This document shows positions 25,026-34,625 of a DNA stretch of 64,000 nucleotides, piece after piece. Source of the DNA: Lishizhenia tianjinensis (lineage in GTDB: Bacteria; Bacteroidota; Bacteroidia; Flavobacteriales_D; Crocinitomicaceae). Each line of letters begins with the position of its first letter. Position 1 is the first letter of the stretch. A program made the position numbers and the translations under genes. The notes beneath the pieces are model-generated. The model saw nothing but the letters and a program-made list of their open reading frames with translations. It did not search any database and was not told the DNA's origin. The DNA lies in assembly GCA_943330745.2 (NCBI GenBank), contig CALQIX020000011.1, positions 1 to 64,000 of the forward strand. The letters are read 5' to 3'.

Positions 25026-25083
25026 GTTTTTAGGTGGTCAAAATAATCCGTTTTTGGATGGTCAACATGAGCAGTTTTTCCAG
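25026..25083. mobile_element. IS21-like terminal sequence remnant
   Basis: Two 21-bp units, TGGTCAAAATAATCCGTTTT(T) at 25035 and TGGTCAACATGAGCAGTTTT(T) at 25059, lie 24 bp apart. IS21-family ends typically carry such multiple repeats with a TGGTCA-AT-A-C core. No istA/istB gene is present in the window, so only one end seems left. Confidence 0.5.
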
Positions 25084-25086
25084 ATT

Positions 25087-25539
25087 TCAGTGTTTTTTCT
25101 TTCTGTTCTTTAGGCTTTTAATGTTGTCAAATATAATTTCTCGATACTTGGCATTATCTATTAAATCTGCAAAAAAAGCTAATAAATTATCATCTCTTTC
25201 TGTGATAATTTCGTCAACTGACATAATTCTCGTATTACTAAAGCCAAGAATTTTTTTACCCAAATTGGAATATATAATACAGACCATCCTTAAATTTATT
25301 CCTCCCGAATAAGGCGATAAATCTAATGAGTTAATATAATTTATGAGACTATCATTTCCTTTTAGCTGAAGGGGCAGTAAAGTGGTTAAGTCACCATGCT
25401 CAATAACATCATTGATACCGTATCCATATCGTGTGTCTAATTGAAAATTTAAGGTGTAAATTTTAACACTGTCAATTTTCGTTTGAACCAATCCTGTAAA
25501 GGATATCATTACTATAAAAGTTACTACTATTTCTTTCAT
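25087..25539 (-). CDS. Hypothetical secreted protein
   Basis: A 150-residue protein with an N-terminal signal (residues 1-19). The body (DVIEHGDLTTLLPLQLKGND, SGGINLRMVCIIYSNLG) is not recognised. It has a neighbour of similar size 19 bp upstream (25559-26071), so the two may form an operon. Confidence 0.5.
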   Translation of the reverse strand: MKEIVVTFIVMISFTGLVQTKIDSVKIYTLNFQLDTRYGYGINDVIEHGDLTTLLPLQLKGNDSLINYINSLDLSPYSGGINLRMVCIIYSNLGKKILGFSNTRIMSVDEIITERDDNLLAFFADLIDNAKYREIIFDNIKSLKNRKKKH

Positions 25540-25558
25540 TAACCAACCAATATCGTCA

Positions 25559-26071
25559 TTACCTATTTTTCAGAGCCCATTTTATTTCGTTTTTTGCCCA
25601 TTTTTCTTTAATCATCTTGATAATGTGCCTCCACAAACGTGGTGAGTAGTTGAAATAACCACGCTGATTACTTTGGTCACAACCATTTGTGGTGAAGAAC
25701 GTAATCCACTCGTATTGCCCATTAGAATAAAATATTTGGATTGAAAAATAAGGTCGACTTTCATCGGTTATATCCTCGCTGCATTTTGGTAAGGATTTCA
25801 CAATTCGCATTAGCTTAGTTAAATCTTTATGGTTATACTGTATTGCTAATATCTCTCCAAAAGTACTGACCATTATATCAGTACTAGGTTTTCTGCAATC
25901 CAATGGACGCAGACGCAATTGAATGGAGTCAATAATTTCAAAAGTACACTTCTGTAACGTTGGATTAGAAAGGTTAGAAACCAAAATCTCTTGAGCAAAT
26001 AAAGCGTTAGCTACCGTTAAATAAAACTGAATAAAAACAAATGAAAAAAGTAATTTGAAGTTTTGAATCAT
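25559..26071 (-). CDS. Hypothetical secreted protein
   Basis: A 170-residue exported protein with a signal peptide ending in NALFAQ. Contains three Cys and an aromatic-rich C-terminal part (GYFNYSPRLWRHIIKMIKE). A diverged relative of the promoter-bearing repeat lies about 45-100 bp upstream (AACTATAAAAATTGAC, GGGTAAACCCTGTATTTA). No family is recognised. Confidence 0.5.
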   Translation of the reverse strand: MIQNFKLLFSFVFIQFYLTVANALFAQEILVSNLSNPTLQKCTFEIIDSIQLRLRPLDCRKPSTDIMVSTFGEILAIQYNHKDLTKLMRIVKSLPKCSEDITDESRPYFSIQIFYSNGQYEWITFFTTNGCDQSNQRGYFNYSPRLWRHIIKMIKEKWAKNEIKWALKNR

Positions 26072-26196
26072 CTTGATTTATAGCTGATTATTTAATTTAG
26101 CAATAATAGATACAGTAACAAATGTAACTATAAAAATTGACGTTTCTTAACGGGTAAACCCTGTATTTAGAGGTGATTTAGTAGTTGGTTCATAGC

Positions 26197-26577
26197 TCAA
26201 ATAAAAGGAGGAACATCTTTTTTAGAAATCGTATCGAAAGCAATAGCACTTGAACCATTTTGACCAATTACAACGAAGCATTTGAATTCATTATTTGAAT
26301 TTATTTTTTTTGAAAATGAAATTTCTGAGTTTAATTCTTTAAAATCAACTGTTGATTCTTCATTCAGTTTGTAAGGTTTTCTGATGCTTTTCTGAATTTT
26401 TTGAGTAGAAAACTTGTCAATCTGAATGGTATCTAGAATTTTACCATTCACGGAAACTTGGAGTTTCATCGTAAAGTCAGAACTGTTTTCGTATATGATG
26501 ATTAACTCATTTTTTTCTTCACAACCATATAGTACAATTGAACTAAGAAGGATAAGTAAGTGTTTTTTAAAAATCAT
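26197..26577 (-). CDS. Hypothetical lipoprotein
   Basis: A 126-residue protein with lipobox VLYGC (Cys about residue 19). The body is a compact beta domain (IIIYENSSDFTMKLQVSVNG). Unknown role; stands alone. Confidence 0.55.
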   Translation of the reverse strand: MIFKKHLLILLSSIVLYGCEEKNELIIIYENSSDFTMKLQVSVNGKILDTIQIDKFSTQKIQKSIRKPYKLNEESTVDFKELNSEISFSKKINSNNEFKCFVVIGQNGSSAIAFDTISKKDVPPFI

Positions 26578-26677
26578 TTAATTCGAATTATTATTTTCAA
26601 CTTCTTTTAATAATTAAGAAAATTAGAAACTTTAGTAAGTTACCACGTTTTTTATGAGTTTCAATTGTGTCTTAAAA

Positions 26678-26819
26678 ATAACTATAAATTTGGAAATCAG
26701 CCAACAAGAATTAGAAAACAGTTACCAGATTTAAACGAAGAGAGGAAATTACAAAGACGGAATGAGGTTGGTCAAATTTAATTTTATTCACGAACTTGTC
26801 ATGCTAAATTTATAGTTAT
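26678..26819. repeat. MITE-like element with 14-bp terminal inverted repeats
   Basis: ATAACTATAAATTT (26678-26691) is repeated in perfect inverted form as AAATTTATAGTTAT (26806-26819). The 142-bp element contains no complete gene. No target-site duplication is obvious. The right end abuts the stop codon of the next gene, so an alternative role in transcript termination or stability is possible. Confidence 0.4.
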
Positions 26820-26820
26820 G

Positions 26821-27465
26821 TCAACGCTCGATTAAGTATTTAGTATTAAACTCAATCAATCCCAATTTTTGATAGTAAACATTATCGGTGCTGTGTGCAT
26901 ATCGTTCTGAAACAAACAATTCCTCTGCATATCCAATATCAAATAAATCATTTAAGTTTAGAAAATTAAAATTGTGATTCTTATTATTTTTGTAAATCAG
27001 ACAGATCTTTTCTACTACAATTTCGCTATCATTTTGAAAAATTGAGACTGCTACGAGTTTACGATTATTAAAATGATATACTGCCTTTGGAGTAAATGAT
27101 GAATCAAATAATGTGATCTTATTCGTTAAATTAAATCCGCTATAACCACCATCAAAAAGTAGATACCTATTTTGGTTTTCAAATAATATTCCGTGTAAAT
27201 CATTAAAGCCAATATTCTGTTCTGATGGAATATCGTTAGTTATGTAGCAAACTAAAGAATTTTGAGAAAAATCAAGTCGCCTTAAATTGAGTCTCACATT
27301 TTTTAGTTGATTCAAATCAACATCATTTATTTCACTCCCAACATTTGTAACTCGTCTTTCTGCAGTCCTAAGTATTTTCTCTACTGAATCCAATAGGACT
27401 GCGTTTTGTGCGTTGGTTAAGGGCGAAAAAAAGAAATGCAAAAATATCAATACAGTCCATCTCAT
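26821..27465 (-). CDS. Hypothetical secreted protein
   Basis: A 214-residue protein with a signal peptide ending in LTNAQ. The body has a leucine-rich-like stretch early (NVRLNLRRLDFSQNSLVCYI), then beta strands. Translation begins 3 bp from the upstream gene's stop, so it is co-transcribed with the 27900 gene. Confidence 0.5.
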   Translation of the reverse strand: MRWTVLIFLHFFFSPLTNAQNAVLLDSVEKILRTAERRVTNVGSEINDVDLNQLKNVRLNLRRLDFSQNSLVCYITNDIPSEQNIGFNDLHGILFENQNRYLLFDGGYSGFNLTNKITLFDSSFTPKAVYHFNNRKLVAVSIFQNDSEIVVEKICLIYKNNKNHNFNFLNLNDLFDIGYAEELFVSERYAHSTDNVYYQKLGLIEFNTKYLIER

Positions 27466-27468
27466 AGA

Positions 27469-27900
27469 TTAATTATTATAAGCAACAGGAATGGTTAGGC
27501 TAATTTTCAAATTTTTTGGAAAACCTTCAATTTCGATTTCTTCAGTTAACTTAATTATTTTGATCAATATCAAATGATTATCAATACAAATATGTTCATT
27601 GTTTTCGTCTTTAACATAAAAGAGGTATACTCGGATGTCTTTTTTTGAAAATTGCCTTACTAAGTAGTAGTAAATTCTTTTTTCACTTTTGTTTTTTTTA
27701 TAAACTTCGCATATTAATGAATCTATACTATCAATTGTTTTTGGAACTTTAAATTTGAATTCATGTCCTTCATAGTTCATAGGGATAATATAGAATTTCA
27801 ATGAATCATCTTCTTTAGCATTGAAATAAAGGACAGTACAAAAGAATAAAATGAATACTACGTATTTTTTTGCGATTTGGATTTTGTTATGTTGACTCAT
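27469..27900 (-). CDS. Hypothetical secreted protein
   Basis: A 143-residue protein with an N-terminal hydrophobic signal (about residues 11-27). No domain is recognised. A weak relative of the promoter-bearing repeat (TATAATTATATTTATAGAAA on the minus strand) precedes it. First gene of a two-gene unit with 26821-27465. Confidence 0.5.
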   Translation of the reverse strand: MSQHNKIQIAKKYVVFILFFCTVLYFNAKEDDSLKFYIIPMNYEGHEFKFKVPKTIDSIDSLICEVYKKNKSEKRIYYYLVRQFSKKDIRVYLFYVKDENNEHICIDNHLILIKIIKLTEEIEIEGFPKNLKISLTIPVAYNN

Positions 27901-27960
27901 ATTTCTATAAATATAATTATAAAACAGGCTTTTTTAATAAAAAAATAGAATTCATGAACC

Positions 27961-28359
27961 TTAAAATCCGAATCTAATCCAAATAGTAATTTTAGCATTT
28001 ACCTTTCTTCCATTTTTGTAGCCCGGAATAAATTGGGGCAACGAAGAAACAACCCTAACCGTTTCAATCGTGCATAAATCACACATTTCAGGTATTTTTA
28101 GTAGCTCAATTGTACCTACATGGCCATTTGTGTCAACTATGCAAGATAAAAACACCCTTTCACCTTCATTCATCCCATCGATCCATCGTAAATTGTGAAA
28201 AACAAATTTGTTTACATCAACCACACTATCATTTACTATTAATTTTGGTTGAATGTCTAGCTCATCTGATTCATAAAAATCAGTATTCAAAAGATATTGA
28301 CCATTTAAATCTAAAGAGCAAATAAGAATTGTAATGAATAATATCGTTTTTCTAATCAT
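27961..28359 (-). CDS. Short TonB C-terminal domain protein
   Basis: Start at ATG 28359, where a signal peptide begins (MIRKTILFITILICSLDLNG). The 132-residue product is almost entirely a TonB_C-like domain: ERVFLSCIVDTNGHVGTIEL, a helix with ETVRVVSSLPQFIPGYKNGR and a closing strand. Lacking the N-terminal anchor and spacer, it cannot be a classical TonB; such exported mini-domains are common in Bacteroidota and of unknown role. Confidence 0.65.
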   Translation of the reverse strand: MIRKTILFITILICSLDLNGQYLLNTDFYESDELDIQPKLIVNDSVVDVNKFVFHNLRWIDGMNEGERVFLSCIVDTNGHVGTIELLKIPEMCDLCTIETVRVVSSLPQFIPGYKNGRKVNAKITIWIRFGF

Positions 28360-28579
28360 ATTTTTGATTTTTAGGTAAAGTAAAACGCCTTTTTGTTTTT
28401 TATACAACAAAGATTATTCCCTTGTGAGAAAGATGCCTCAAATAAACTAACTTTTTCGCTGTGTATTTACTTTCCCTAATTGAAAATACAATTTTTTGAT
28501 TCAAAATATAAGGTGTGTCCAAACTTTTTCTGATTTAGTTTTTCATGTGAAATCATTCTTCATTGTATACCCTAATGTT

Positions 28580-29086
28580 TTAGTGATGATTTATCGTTTT
28601 TTTTACTGTTAACTGATAACAAACTTTTTTTTGTGAGTGATTTATTTCTGACATCGTGAATCGAATCGTTTCTGCATTCAAAAAATCAATAGTTCCACTA
28701 GAATTACAACTTTCCCATAACCAAGGCGTCAATTGTACATGAATTATATCTAATTCATTGGCATCCTGCAAAACATCCGGCCAATGGAGTTGGATAGTAT
28801 CATTTATATAATTATAGAAAACGTTGAATTTAGTTCGATCAATATGGCTTTTGGATTGTAAACTAAAAAGTAGTCTGCCATCAAATTTTGTGAATAGCTT
28901 TCTGCAACTGGAATAGTTTTTAATTTCTACCATTAGCTGTTCTTTTTTGTCTGATAAATCTAGTTTTCGAGCGCAATTATCCATTTCAACCAATTGATAC
29001 GTTCCATTTTCTAGCTTTTGGGCATCCACTTCAAGAAATGAATTATTCAAAATGATAAAGAAAATTAAGAGTCTTTTCGTGTGCAT
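28580..29086 (-). CDS. Hypothetical secreted protein
   Basis: A 168-residue protein with a signal peptide ending in EVDAQ. Two distant Cys, a beta-rich body (LVEMDNCARKLDL, ETIRFTMSEI). No family is recognised. A 33-bp gap separates it from the lipoprotein gene upstream, so co-transcription is likely. Confidence 0.5.
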   Translation of the reverse strand: MHTKRLLIFFIILNNSFLEVDAQKLENGTYQLVEMDNCARKLDLSDKKEQLMVEIKNYSSCRKLFTKFDGRLLFSLQSKSHIDRTKFNVFYNYINDTIQLHWPDVLQDANELDIIHVQLTPWLWESCNSSGTIDFLNAETIRFTMSEINHSQKKVCYQLTVKKTINHH

Positions 29087-29119
29087 TAGTACTGGGTTTA
29101 CAACTTGTAAATTTATGAA

Positions 29120-29719
29120 TCAATGGCAATTAAATTTTATGTAATCCAAATATTTGCTTCGATCTACTGTATCCTTGAAATTTAAAAATTGATTGGCGTA
29201 TTCAGCATTCAACGGTTCAATGAATACCACGTTTAATGAGGGTCTTGAACTGGTTTGAAAAGGCAACTGAAGTACTTCACCTTCACATGGATTTAAATTG
29301 GAATACTTTAACTCTGAATCGTAAGGTAGTTCAACAAGAAATACAGGTATAATTTTGCTTTTTAATTGTTCTTTGCAATAGTCAATCGTAATTTCCTTGT
29401 TGTAATAGCTAACAAACCAATTTAAAAAAGCAAATTTCTCAAATCTACATCCTCCAAAATCGGTTACCCAATCAGTAGATTTAATATCCATTATCATTTG
29501 TTCTGATGACACCTGCTGTTTGATGTATTTATTCATGATTTTTTTATCAATTGCATAAAAAAGTAATTCCTTATCATTTTGAACTACAAATCCATAACTG
29601 GACTGAAATTCGGTATCCTTTTTTGAGGAATTATTAATCTTCTCTTTCTTATCAATTTTATTAGCGCAACTGTTTAAAAGGATTAAACAAATTACTACAT
29701 TGAATTGTATCAATTTCAT
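29120..29719 (-). CDS. Hypothetical lipoprotein
   Basis: Start at ATG 29719, giving a lipoprotein signal ending in LILLNSC. The 199-residue product has a Lys/Ser linker and an unknown body with two Cys (NPCEGE, IDYCKEQ). Unrecognised; starts the minus-strand run at the left border of the core region. Confidence 0.55.
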   Translation of the reverse strand: MKLIQFNVVICLILLNSCANKIDKKEKINNSSKKDTEFQSSYGFVVQNDKELLFYAIDKKIMNKYIKQQVSSEQMIMDIKSTDWVTDFGGCRFEKFAFLNWFVSYYNKEITIDYCKEQLKSKIIPVFLVELPYDSELKYSNLNPCEGEVLQLPFQTSSRPSLNVVFIEPLNAEYANQFLNFKDTVDRSKYLDYIKFNCH

Positions 29720-29984
29720 GTATCTTGGTTTTTCAATATGTTGGTAAAACATTAATTTTGATAGAGTGGGAGTAATTCATAAAATGTGCCATATTTCCAC
29801 AAAGAAATCTGAAAAATTACTATTTTTTTAAGGCTAAGAACCTTATTTTAGGTTTTTTTTTCTTTTTGATGGTATACGATAATCATAATTATTTTCAATA
29901 TCAATAACAGGATCTTTCCAATCCAAAACCCCCTCCAAATCCCTATAAAAGTTAGATTTTTCGACCTTTGGGGTCACAAAAGGT

Positions 29985-30015
29985 GCCCTGACGATAAAAT
30001 GTCAGGGCTTTTTTA
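29985..30015 (+). terminator. Rho-independent terminator-like hairpin
   Basis: GCCCTGAC and GTCAGGGC form a perfect 8-bp stem with an 8-base loop, followed by TTTTTTATTT. No plus-strand gene is obvious just upstream, so it may be left over from lost DNA. Confidence 0.6.
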
Positions 30016-30156
30016 TTTAGAATTGCTTCAGAAATCATTTCTGAAAGTTAGGATAAATGAAAAAGGCAAGGCAATACACCACATTGACAGGCGATATGCT
30101 TGGAATGCCATAATGCAAGGAATCATGAAATAATCCTGACAAGGTCATAAAACAAA

Positions 30157-30180
30157 AACAGACTTCCGTTCTGTTTTTTT
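30157..30180 (+). terminator. Terminator-like hairpin before the helicase gene
   Basis: AAAACAGA, loop CTTCCG, TCTGTTTTTTT: short AT-rich stem with T-run, working on the plus strand and, with its A-run, possibly on both. Confidence 0.45.
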
Positions 30181-30240
30181 ATTCAATATAAATGCACGGC
30201 AATCAACAATCTCTCCTTAGCTTTACATAAAATTATTTCT

Positions 30241-31566
30241 ATGACATTTCGCGATTTAAATTTGAAGAAACCACTTTGGAATGCCTTGGATGATTTAGGT
30301 TATTATACACCAACAACCATTCAGGCTGCTGGTTTCAACGTGATGATATCCGGAAAGGACACCATTGGAATAGCTCAAACAGGAACGGGTAAGACTTTAG
30401 CCTACTTACTACCATGTCTAAATATGTGGGAGTTTTCGAAAGAACCTCATCCTCAAATTCTGGTAATTGTTCCTACGAGGGAATTAGTAACTCAGGTGGT
30501 GAGCGAAGTGGAGAAGTTGACAACATACATGAATGTTGCTGTTTGTGGCGTGTATGGAGGAACAAATATGAACACGCAAGCTAAAAGGGTATTGCAAGGA
30601 TCCGATATTCTGGTAGGAACTCCGGGCCGCATTCTAGATTTAGCTAAAAGTGGTTCATTGCAATTAAAACAGGTTAAAAAAGTAGTAATTGACGAGGTGG
30701 ATGAAACGCTTAGCTTAGGATTTAGACCGCAACTGTTGAATATATTTGATTTTCTGCCTACTAAACGCCAGCACATGGTTTTTTCAGCTACTTTATCAGA
30801 AGAAGTCTCGTCTTTTTTGGATGACTACTTGATTGCGCCTGTGCGCGTTGAAGCAGCCCGTGTTGGTCTACCTCTTGAAAAAATTGATCAAACGTGTTAC
30901 CGCGTTCCGAATTTCCTATCCAAAGTTGCTCTTTTGCATCATCTCATCCAACATAACGATGCTAGTTCAAAAATTTTAGTCTTTGTTTCTTCTCGTACTT
31001 TAGCCGATTTACTGTTTACACAAATAGAATCGAATTTAGGTGATTTGCTAGGTGTTATTCACTCCAATAAAGCACAGAACTCACGTTTCGAGACTGTGCG
31101 AAATTTTCAAATAGGTACCATTCGGGTATTAATAGCTACGGATTTAATAGCACGTGGAATTGATGTTACAGACGTTTCACATGTGATTAATTTTGATATT
31201 CCTGAAAGTCCTGAAAACTATATACATCGCATTGGACGAACTGGTAGAGCCGACAAAACCGGTACTGCAATCACTTTTGTGACCAAGAAAGACGAATCAG
31301 CGCTTTTAGCTATTCAAGTACTCATGCAACAGGAACTTGTATTCACGAAGTTAACTGAGGATGTTGAATTTACGGACGAGCTATTGGAATTTGAGAAACC
31401 AAAAATTATCATTCCTGGGAAAACGAGTAAATTGGCACAGCGCGAAAATAGAGGTGACTCTTTTCATGAAAAAAAAGCGAAGAATAAAAAGGTAAACGTC
31501 CGCTACGACCATAAAAAAGCCATGCAAGAAAAGTATGGTAAACCCAAGAAAAAGAGGCAAAAGTAA
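30241..31566 (+). CDS. DEAD-box ATP-dependent RNA helicase
   Basis: A 441-residue helicase, RhlE/DbpA-like in size. Motifs in order: Q motif (GYYTPTTIQ, residue ~21), Walker A AQTGTGKT (~44), PTRELV (~79), GG, TPGR (~127), motif II as DEVD rather than DEAD (~146), SAT (~182), and in the second domain RGIDVTDV and HRIGRTGR (~330). The C-terminal tail is basic (Lys-rich, QEKYGKPKKKRQK), fit for RNA binding. Role: RNA remodelling in ribosome assembly or mRNA turnover, probably useful in cold. Stands alone, with a terminator-like hairpin upstream. Confidence 0.9.
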   Translation: MTFRDLNLKKPLWNALDDLGYYTPTTIQAAGFNVMISGKDTIGIAQTGTGKTLAYLLPCLNMWEFSKEPHPQILVIVPTRELVTQVVSEVEKLTTYMNVAVCGVYGGTNMNTQAKRVLQGSDILVGTPGRILDLAKSGSLQLKQVKKVVIDEVDETLSLGFRPQLLNIFDFLPTKRQHMVFSATLSEEVSSFLDDYLIAPVRVEAARVGLPLEKIDQTCYRVPNFLSKVALLHHLIQHNDASSKILVFVSSRTLADLLFTQIESNLGDLLGVIHSNKAQNSRFETVRNFQIGTIRVLIATDLIARGIDVTDVSHVINFDIPESPENYIHRIGRTGRADKTGTAITFVTKKDESALLAIQVLMQQELVFTKLTEDVEFTDELLEFEKPKIIIPGKTSKLAQRENRGDSFHEKKAKNKKVNVRYDHKKAMQEKYGKPKKKRQK

Positions 31567-31724
31567 ACATGAAATTGTTTTTGTAGGAATAATATTCCTC
31601 AAAGAAAGTAAGAAAGTTGACTTCTTTTTGTTATCACTCTCTGTACAGATATAAACTGGTTATACTTTAGCTAAAATAGGTTTTTTTGATTTTTATTGAT
31701 CAAAATTATGGGGGATTTCAGCGG

Positions 31725-33689
31725 TTACATCCGTACCAACTTCATTCTTTTATTGTTGTTCGGTAATTGAATTTCAAGCAAATAATTTCCTTTGCCTACT
31801 ACGTTCAATAAATTAATATTTTTACCTGCTTCGAATAAAGTTGCATATACGACTTTACCAAACATGTCATACACAATAATAGGCGCAAAGTCAGGAACAT
31901 TTGTTAGAGTAAAAAGGCCATTTGAGGGATTAGGAACGATAAGAATTTCATTATTTTCTTCTATTTCAGAGAGTGCTAGTGAATTATCTTGAACTATAGT
32001 TCCCGTTTGGTTGATTACCCAGTTATTCGCATCGATAATAACGGTATTGGTTGAACTTAATGTACCCAAATTTGATATAGAAAATACTTGGGTGTTTGAA
32101 TTAATATCAAATCGAATGGTTGTATCACTTAATGTTGATCGATTGAAAGTAAGGTTTATCGGATTTGTAAAGGTTGGAGTAACGGCAGGTTTGGATCCAC
32201 TATGTGAAATTTCAACAAGCGCATCTTGTCCAACTTGCTCCCATCGAACGGAATAGGTTGGGTATCCTTCACCAAAATACCATTGTTCAAAAAAAGCATC
32301 TAAATTTGTTCCGGTAAAATCAGCTATAAAATTCTTGAAATCCACTCCGGTAGCGGTACTATCCTTAAATGAAACTTGAAATGCTCGTAATGCATCAAAG
32401 AATAAACTATCATTATTGATTAAATACCTCATAGTATGTATAATTCCTGCTCCTTTATCATAAGTTAATCGCCCACTAAAAATTCGGGCTTCATTCAAAC
32501 TATCTAACACCCATACGCTTCCACCATTTTGAGTCATAACATTCGTATGAACATCTAACATATGTTGATTTTTTTCTGCTGGATATAAATTTTCAAGCAT
32601 CAAATATTCGCTGTAAGACGCAAAACCTTCATTTATCCAAATGTCACACCAAGATGCACAAGTTACGTTATCTCCCCACCATTGATGCGCTAATTCGTGA
32701 GAGGTGAGTGTTTTTTCAAAATAACCTTGTGTGGTCATGGTTTGATGTTCCATTCCACCAGAAATAGGTGCCATACAATGACCATATTTTTCATTCTCAA
32801 ATGGGTAAGGGCCGTAAAGAGTATAATACAATTCGATAAAATCGGCAGTTTCATTTATATCAGTAAGAAAATTCGGTAATGTTTGTGGGTTATCGTAAAT
32901 GTAATTTTGAATTAATATGGGATTGGGTGCTCCAACCGGATTTGCGTAAATGGAATAGTCTACATATTTAGCAACGGCAACCGAAATTAAATAATAGTCA
33001 ATTGGATGTCGGTGCTCCCAATTAAACGTTAAAAAACCATTGCCCAAGGTATCAACACTGGTTAATATTCCGTTTGACCCGGCCTTGCAAGAATCAGGAA
33101 CAGTGATGCTTACAAACGAACTATCCGCTTTATCTGTTAAACTTTGCTTGCAAGGAAACCATTCAAATGCCGAAAATGGTTCAGACAAAGACCAAACAAC
33201 TCGATTTCCCCAGCTGGGTGAATCATCAGCCGTCATCCCACTTCCACCCAATGGATTTGTTTGTGCAGTTGGAGGTGTTCCAAAATAATCAATTTCTAAC
33301 GAAAAGGATTGTCCAATGGTAGTATAAACAGGAACCTTTACGGCACTTCCTGATCTAATAAAAGGTACACTTGTTCCATTTAATCGTATGTCACTTATTG
33401 TTAACGTCGAAAACAATTCAAAAATAGCAGTGTCTAAAAATGTTTTAGCTTTTGCATCAATTCTACCGGTTCCTGTTAAATAAGTACTTGTATTGGTCAT
33501 GTTTAGGTTCAAACCATAAAAATGGACATCGTATTTTTCCGTTTCAGCAATTTGAGCAACCGTTAGCGTTGCACTTTTCAATTGTTGAGAATCATATTTG
33601 TTCTTTTTTGAACATGTGCCTGAATTTTCTTGCGCGTAAACAGCGTGAAGCAACGAAAAAAGAAAAGCAACGAATAAAATGATTTTCAT
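31725..33689 (-). CDS. M1-family metallopeptidase with T9SS type A sorting domain
   Basis: A 654-residue secreted aminopeptidase N-type enzyme. Signal peptide (residues 1-19, ending AVYAQ); beta-sandwich domain to about residue 245; GGMEH exopeptidase motif (~313); zinc site [10 protein letters not shown] with the glutamate ligand in NEGFASY (~331-355). The C-terminal ~75 residues ([33 protein letters not shown]) are a type IX secretion sorting domain, so the enzyme is exported to the surface or medium. It removes N-terminal residues from peptides for nutrition. Preceded by no close partner. Confidence 0.92.
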   Translation of the reverse strand: MKIILFVAFLFSLLHAVYAQENSGTCSKKNKYDSQQLKSATLTVAQIAETEKYDVHFYGLNLNMTNTSTYLTGTGRIDAKAKTFLDTAIFELFSTLTISDIRLNGTSVPFIRSGSAVKVPVYTTIGQSFSLEIDYFGTPPTAQTNPLGGSGMTADDSPSWGNRVVWSLSEPFSAFEWFPCKQSLTDKADSSFVSITVPDSCKAGSNGILTSVDTLGNGFLTFNWEHRHPIDYYLISVAVAKYVDYSIYANPVGAPNPILIQNYIYDNPQTLPNFLTDINETADFIELYYTLYGPYPFENEKYGHCMAPISGGMEHQTMTTQGYFEKTLTSHELAHQWWGDNVTCASWCDIWINEGFASYSEYLMLENLYPAEKNQHMLDVHTNVMTQNGGSVWVLDSLNEARIFSGRLTYDKGAGIIHTMRYLINNDSLFFDALRAFQVSFKDSTATGVDFKNFIADFTGTNLDAFFEQWYFGEGYPTYSVRWEQVGQDALVEISHSGSKPAVTPTFTNPINLTFNRSTLSDTTIRFDINSNTQVFSISNLGTLSSTNTVIIDANNWVINQTGTIVQDNSLALSEIEENNEILIVPNPSNGLFTLTNVPDFAPIIVYDMFGKVVYATLFEAGKNINLLNVVGKGNYLLEIQLPNNNKRMKLVRM

Positions 33690-33737
33690 GGATAAAGATT
33701 TTTATCAAAAATACAACATTTAACCAAAAACCGGCGA

Positions 33738-34625
33738 TTAAAGGTCATTCAATTTCCAGCCGATAATTTTGGAGTCATCAGAGCAAGATACCAAAAGTTC
33801 ATTATTGAATAGTAGAATGTCATTCACCGAATTTTTATGCCCACCCACCTTCAAATCTAGTTTCTGGAGTACTCGCATGGTTGTTAAGTCCCAGATTTTT
33901 ACTGTTTTGTCTCTACTTGATGTAGCGAAGCTGGTTTGATTGATTTGTTTGATTGAATAGATTGCCCCCTTGTGCGCAGCAATTTTCGATAAAATTGAAT
34001 TTGTAGTTGAATTTACAACATATAGGAAACCATCATGTCCACCGACCAAATGCAGGTCAGAAACAGATAGGATTGATTGTAAACCATCAGAATTTATAGG
34101 GATACAAAGTAATTCGTTATAGTAACTTGTTTCAAATAATCTTAATTTACCGTCTTTAGATAATACAACGATTTTAGTGCCCTCATCGATTAATCCGATT
34201 GCTCTAATTTTTTCACAATTCAATGGTATTTGAAGTTCCAATTGAAAACTAATACTATTCCAGATACACAAATTACCGGCTGAATCGCCTGAATAAATTT
34301 GATTTGTTCGTGGATTCTCTTGAATCGAAAAAATAGCCGATTTATGGTGTTTAATGAAATTTATTTCTTCTCTAATAATGGTATTAATTACGTGAAAATC
34401 TCCATTAGAACAACCAATAAAAAGCAACGGTTTAGTAACACTGTGGAATATAGAATAGGCTGGAGAATCTAACTTTATAGCAAATTCATCTTGTTTCTGC
34501 GCCTGTAGATTCCATCGAGCAACCCAATTATCAGCACCGCTAGAATAAATAAAATGTTCTGCAGATGCAATAGAATAAACGGGACCTGTATGGTCGTTAA
34601 ATTCAATTTTTTTAGAAAATATCAT
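33738..34625 (-). CDS. WD40-repeat protein
   Basis: A 295-residue cytosolic beta-propeller with about seven WD40 blades; the clearest are FNDHTGPVYSIASAEHFIYS, AHKGAIYSIKQIN ... SRDKTVKIWDL and GGHKNSVNDILLFNNELL ... SDDSKIIGWKL. The role is protein scaffolding. Its ATG overlaps the stop of the TPR gene by one base (TAATG), so the two are made together and probably bind each other. Confidence 0.85.
   Translation of the reverse strand: MIFSKKIEFNDHTGPVYSIASAEHFIYSSGADNWVARWNLQAQKQDEFAIKLDSPAYSIFHSVTKPLLFIGCSNGDFHVINTIIREEINFIKHHKSAIFSIQENPRTNQIYSGDSAGNLCIWNSISFQLELQIPLNCEKIRAIGLIDEGTKIVVLSKDGKLRLFETSYYNELLCIPINSDGLQSILSVSDLHLVGGHDGFLYVVNSTTNSILSKIAAHKGAIYSIKQINQTSFATSSRDKTVKIWDLTTMRVLQKLDLKVGGHKNSVNDILLFNNELLVSCSDDSKIIGWKLNDL

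Larger units (their letters stand above)
29754..30240. other. Gene-free stretch with terminators and palindromes
   Basis: Between the divergent 29719 and 30241 genes I see no intact gene. It holds a minus-strand open stretch of about 43 codons without start (TPKVEKSNFYRDLEGVLDWK..., about 29853-29996), two terminator-like hairpins (29985 and 30157) and the near-perfect palindrome TTCAGAAATCATTTCTGAA (30027-30045). Confidence 0.4.

Noticed and set aside
31381..33682. Several overlapping short ORFs opposite the helicase and M1 peptidase genes
   Set aside because: They are antisense shadows with no start signals or protein-like composition, inside clearly identified genes.
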